Assembly (NCBI RefSeq): GCF_910592395.1
Contig: NC_088309.1
Span: 4,094,501 to 4,158,500 of the forward strand
Length of the DNA stretch: 64,000 nt
DNA from: Lineus longissimus
Lineage: Eukaryota > Nemertea > Pilidiophora > Heteronemertea > Lineidae
Direction of reading: 5' to 3'
The notes beneath the pieces were generated by a model. It ran no database searches, was not told the DNA's origin, and was given only the letters and a program-made list of their open reading frames with translations. Below, piece by piece: positions 63,906 through 64,000 of the stretch (positions are counted from its first letter, which is position 1; each line of letters opens with the position of its first letter). Position numbers and translations under genes: made by a program.

Positions 63906-64000
63906 TAAACTTGTTATGTGACTAGGTATATGGGAGAACATTGCTTTGGATTGCATAAGGAAGCAGGAACATTGCTATGGAATGCAATTCATGTGTGTCT

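Overview
This is nuclear DNA of a metazoan. Genes are split into many short exons with GT-AG introns, and genes of unrelated function alternate on both strands. tRNA-derived SINE pieces, MITE-like hairpins, microsatellites and decayed minisatellites fill the spaces. The gene set (FAAH, a melatonin-receptor-like GPCR with NRY, IQCH, a GPI-type mannosyltransferase, PELO, POLD4, NDUFS8) fits a bilaterian. Intron density and repeat style suggest a marine invertebrate, perhaps a spiralian, but the sequence alone does not fix the phylum. I saw no operon, CRISPR, phage or bacterial feature.

Layout. 1-4780: no gene recognised; possibly the 3' end of a gene upstream of the window. 5165-14958 (+): complete 14-exon FAAH-like serine amidase; its second intron holds a ~302-bp tandem array (6475-8530). 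14947-17000: 27-bp triplication over the stop codon, 3' UTR, then a decayed ~50-bp minisatellite. 17000-20980: repeats, including a large hairpin. 20984-23669 (+): three-exon GPCR. 23670-27070: MITE and a degenerate repeat field. 27593-39425 (-): complete 23-exon IQCH orthologue. 39430-42180: intergenic with a pogo/Tigger-like MITE. 42184-44654 (-): three-exon membrane-anchored SRPBCC/START-like protein with a polyglutamine tail. 46418-53652 (+): three-exon GT22 mannosyltransferase with a TPR-like C-terminus. 54822-58955 (+): 12-exon PELO. 61026-61568 (-): two-exon POLD4. 61816-63901 (+): six-exon NDUFS8, head-to-head with POLD4.

The genes do not form one pathway. They cover lipid amide hydrolysis, neurohormone-type signalling, sperm/cilium biology, GPI or N-glycan assembly in the ER, ribosome rescue, DNA replication and respiratory complex I. 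Every gene model given was assembled by hand from splice sites, and all exon phases close into a single reading frame. I found no clear new multi-gene system. The most unusual items are the tandem array carrying a CTCF-like core in every unit, the GT22-TPR protein, the polyQ SRPBCC protein, and two decayed repeats that may once have been coding.
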